Part shown: positions 5,947 through 7,183 of the stretch, piece after piece
Position numbering within the stretch: the stretch's first letter is position 1
How the letters are laid out: each line of letters starts with the position of its first letter
Assembly (NCBI GenBank): GCA_031269205.1
Contig: JAISZM010000101.1
Coordinates: forward strand, 1-7,183
From: Eubacteriales Family XIII. Incertae Sedis bacterium
GTDB lineage: Bacteria > Bacillota > Clostridia > Peptostreptococcales > Anaerovoracaceae
DNA length: 7,183 bases
Direction of reading: 5' to 3'
Position numbers and translations under genes: made by a program
Notes under the pieces: generated by a model
What the model was told of the DNA's origin: nothing
Database searches by the model: none
Seen by the model: only the letters and a program-made list of their open reading frames with translations

Positions 5947-6975
5947 TCACCAACCCCGCAGATTTCTGCGATATATGACGATAAAAAACGGCACGCCGAG
6001 TATGCTCGTGAGCAAGCCTATGGGGATCTCGACGCTGTATACGAGCCGGGCAAAATTGTCCACGACGAGCAGAAAAATAGCGCCCGTCAGCATCGTCGTG
6101 GGAAGCAGCGCCACGTAGTTCGGTCCCACGAGCGCGCGCGTAAGGTGTGGCACGACGAGTCCAATCCAGCCGATGATGCCCGCCACGGCTATCGAACTTG
6201 CGGTGAGAAGCGTAGCCCCGATGATGACGAGGGTTCGCGTCAGACTCGTATTCAGCCCGAGGCTTTTGGCCTCATCCTCGCCGAAACTCATGACGTTCAG
6301 ATTCCACGACTGGCACAGAACGAGTGCGAATCCTATACCCATAGGGATCAGCAGAGGCAGCACGTCGTCGTTCTCCGCGCCCGCGAACGACCCCATGAGC
6401 CAAAACGTGATCGCCGGGAGTTTGTCGTCGGCGTCGGCCACGAGTTTGATGATGGACGTCCCGCTTGAAAAGAGCGTACCCACGAGTATCCCTCCGAGTA
6501 TCAGCCCGAGCAAAGCGTCGCCACGTACGACTCTGTTGATGAGCATGACGAGTCCGACAGCGATCAATCCGCCTATGAAGGCAAACGACTGGATGAACGC
6601 GTTACCGAGGTTCATGAGCATGGCAAGGCAAGCGCCGAACGAAGCGCCCGCGGAAGCGCCCAAGATATCGGGGGATACCAGAGGATTCTTGAACATCCCC
6701 TGATAGGAAGCGCCCGCGACCGACAGCGCCATCCCCACCAATACCACTATGACGACGCGAGGTATCCTGATGTTGAACAACGCGACGTCGAGCTTCGGGT
6801 CGGTCAGCGCGCTGCCGTTGAAGTGTTCTATGACATCGGCGACGACCTGAGACGGCCACGCGAAATAACTCCCCAGCAGGAGCGAGACAAGCATAACGCA
6901 AATCAGGGCCGCCGCAAGAAAACAAATTTTCCGCTTCAAACGCCCGGTTGAAAACGCTTGGGTGACATCATCCAT
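5947..6975 (-). CDS. FecCD/BtuC-type ABC transporter permease
   Basis: Inner-membrane permease of a type II (BtuCD-like) importer for siderophores, haem, cobalamin or similar metal chelates. The 342-residue length is normal for the family. After a short cytoplasmic N-terminus with a basic patch (residues 11-16), it is hydrophobic throughout, consistent with about ten transmembrane helices. Family landmarks are RIPRVVIVVLVG (70-81), GASYQGMFKNPLVSPDILG (88-106), the GEDEAKSLGLN loop (232-242) that should contact the ATPase, GWIGLVVPHLTRALVG (269-284) and the VDNFAR segment (305-310). It ends in the common YRRNLRGW style. The ATG at 6975 is the only sensible start, although no strong Shine-Dalgarno precedes it. 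It is the first gene of the operon, and its stop lies within or beside the start region of the ATPase gene. The substrate cannot be read from the permease. Confidence 0.95.
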   Translation of the reverse strand: MDDVTQAFSTGRLKRKICFLAAALICVMLVSLLLGSYFAWPSQVVADVIEHFNGSALTDPKLDVALFNIRIPRVVIVVLVGMALSVAGASYQGMFKNPLVSPDILGASAGASFGACLAMLMNLGNAFIQSFAFIGGLIAVGLVMLINRVVRGDALLGLILGGILVGTLFSSGTSIIKLVADADDKLPAITFWLMGSFAGAENDDVLPLLIPMGIGFALVLCQSWNLNVMSFGEDEAKSLGLNTSLTRTLVIIGATLLTASSIAVAGIIGWIGLVVPHLTRALVGPNYVALLPTTMLTGAIFLLVVDNFARLVYSVEIPIGLLTSILGVPFFIVIYRRNLRGW

Positions 6976-7038
6976 AAAACAAGTTTCTCAATAGTGAACC
7001 TCAGAAAACTCTAGCGCACACCTTTGTATCACCTATAT

Positions 7039-7066
7039 TTTATAGCTGACAGGGAACGTCGGTCAG
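7039..7066 (-). promoter_or_regulatory. Candidate sigma70-type promoter of the transport operon
   Basis: On the minus strand a -35-like CTGACC (7066-7061, 4 of 6 matches to TTGACA) is followed after 16 bp by a -10-like TATAAA (7044-7039, 5 of 6). A shifted -10, TAAAAT at 7042-7037 with 18 bp spacing, is also possible. It lies in the only substantial intergenic gap of the window, roughly 65-90 bp upstream of the permease start. The surrounding stretch is clearly more AT-rich than the coding DNA. The match is by eye only. Confidence 0.4.
7046..7066. repeat. Short inverted repeat overlapping the candidate promoter
   Basis: The arms CTGAC (7046-7050) and GTCAG (7062-7066) are separated by 11 bp on the plus strand. 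One arm lies in the putative -35 hexamer and the other abuts the -10, so an operator for a metal- or cofactor-responsive repressor is conceivable. It does not match a Fur or DtxR consensus that I can recognise. No U-tract follows on the minus strand, so it is unlikely to be an intrinsic terminator. Arms of five bases can easily arise by chance. Confidence 0.25.
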
Positions 7067-7105
7067 TTGTTTCGGCAACCTTGGAAATGATGCTGAGAAA
7101 TATAT

Positions 7106-7183
7106 CTATCGTTTAGCGGAGTCCTCGTTAAGACCCCGTATCAACTTCGGCAACTCAGTAATGTCGTTGAGGACGAAATCCGC
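7106..7183 (-). CDS. C-terminal end of an upstream gene, probably a HAD-family phosphatase (partial)
   Basis: Reading the minus strand from the window edge gives 25 open codons, beginning Ala-Asp-Phe-Val-Leu and ending Ser-Ala-Lys-Arg, then a TAG stop at 7108-7106. The pattern ADFVLNDITELPKLI resembles the usual end of HAD-superfamily phosphatases (phosphoglycolate phosphatase or Cof-like), where 'GADyvi.sl.EL..ll' follows the last catalytic aspartates. No catalytic motif lies inside the window, so the assignment rests on this short tail alone. The next gene on the strand starts 130 bp further on behind its own candidate promoter, so this gene is probably not part of the transport operon. The tail could instead belong to an unrelated family or be chance open frame. 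Confidence 0.45.
   Translation of the reverse strand, partial: ADFVLNDITELPKLIRGLNEDSAKR

Noticed and set aside
7046..7066. Inverted repeat as an intrinsic terminator of the upstream gene
   Set aside because: The stem has only 5 bp and no T-run follows on the minus strand. A promoter/operator reading fits better.
6976..7105. Cobalamin riboswitch or other structured leader RNA upstream of the transporter
   Set aside because: The 130-bp gap is too short for a full cobalamin riboswitch, and I see no B12-box-like or other conserved riboswitch core.
1..7183. CRISPR array, tRNA, rRNA or insertion sequence
   Set aside because: No regularly spaced repeats, cloverleaf-like segments, transposase motifs or terminal inverted repeats were seen, and nearly the whole window is accounted for by coding genes.

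Overview
The window is about 7.2 kb of one-directional bacterial DNA. Every gene I can support reads on the minus strand, so the functional order runs from high to low coordinates. Base composition looks moderately GC-rich by eye. Shine-Dalgarno sites (AAGGAG, AGGAGG), a lipoprotein signal in the binding protein, FIVAR-like and bacterial Ig-like (Big_2) domains, and the pairing of an ExbB-like protein with a DUF2149 protein suggest an anaerobic bacterium, perhaps Clostridia- or Coriobacteriia-like. Taxonomy cannot be fixed from this window, and related ExbB/DUF2149 pairs also occur in methanogenic archaea as far as I recall.

Layout on the minus strand: (1) 7183-7106, the last 25 codons of an upstream gene, probably a HAD-family phosphatase. 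(2) 7105-6976, a 130-bp intergenic gap with a candidate sigma70-type promoter overlapping a short inverted repeat. (3) 6975-3878, a complete FecCD/BtuCD-type metal-chelate importer: permease, ATPase, then substrate-binding lipoprotein. (4) 3881-1578, a 767-residue secreted, C-terminally membrane-anchored surface protein with a FIVAR-like region, Ig-like domains, a sulfite-oxidase-fold-like domain and a very acidic linker. (5) 1575-862, a MotA/TolQ/ExbB-type proton channel. (6) 862-452, a DUF2149 protein that looks like the ExbD-type partner. (7) 438-1, the N-terminal part of another secreted surface protein, running off the window edge.

Genes 3 to 7 are packed with 4-bp or 1-bp overlaps or gaps of at most 13 bp and no visible terminator, so they are probably one transcript from the promoter near 7039-7066. 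Working model (inference): the surface proteins capture a chelated metal, corrinoid or tetrapyrrole-type ligand. The ExbB/DUF2149 pair converts ion-motive force into mechanical work on a membrane-anchored partner. The ABC importer takes the ligand through the cytoplasmic membrane. No TonB and no TonB-dependent outer-membrane receptor is visible, so an energised motor seems to be coupled to a long, acidic, membrane-tethered exoprotein. That is the most interesting aspect of the window.
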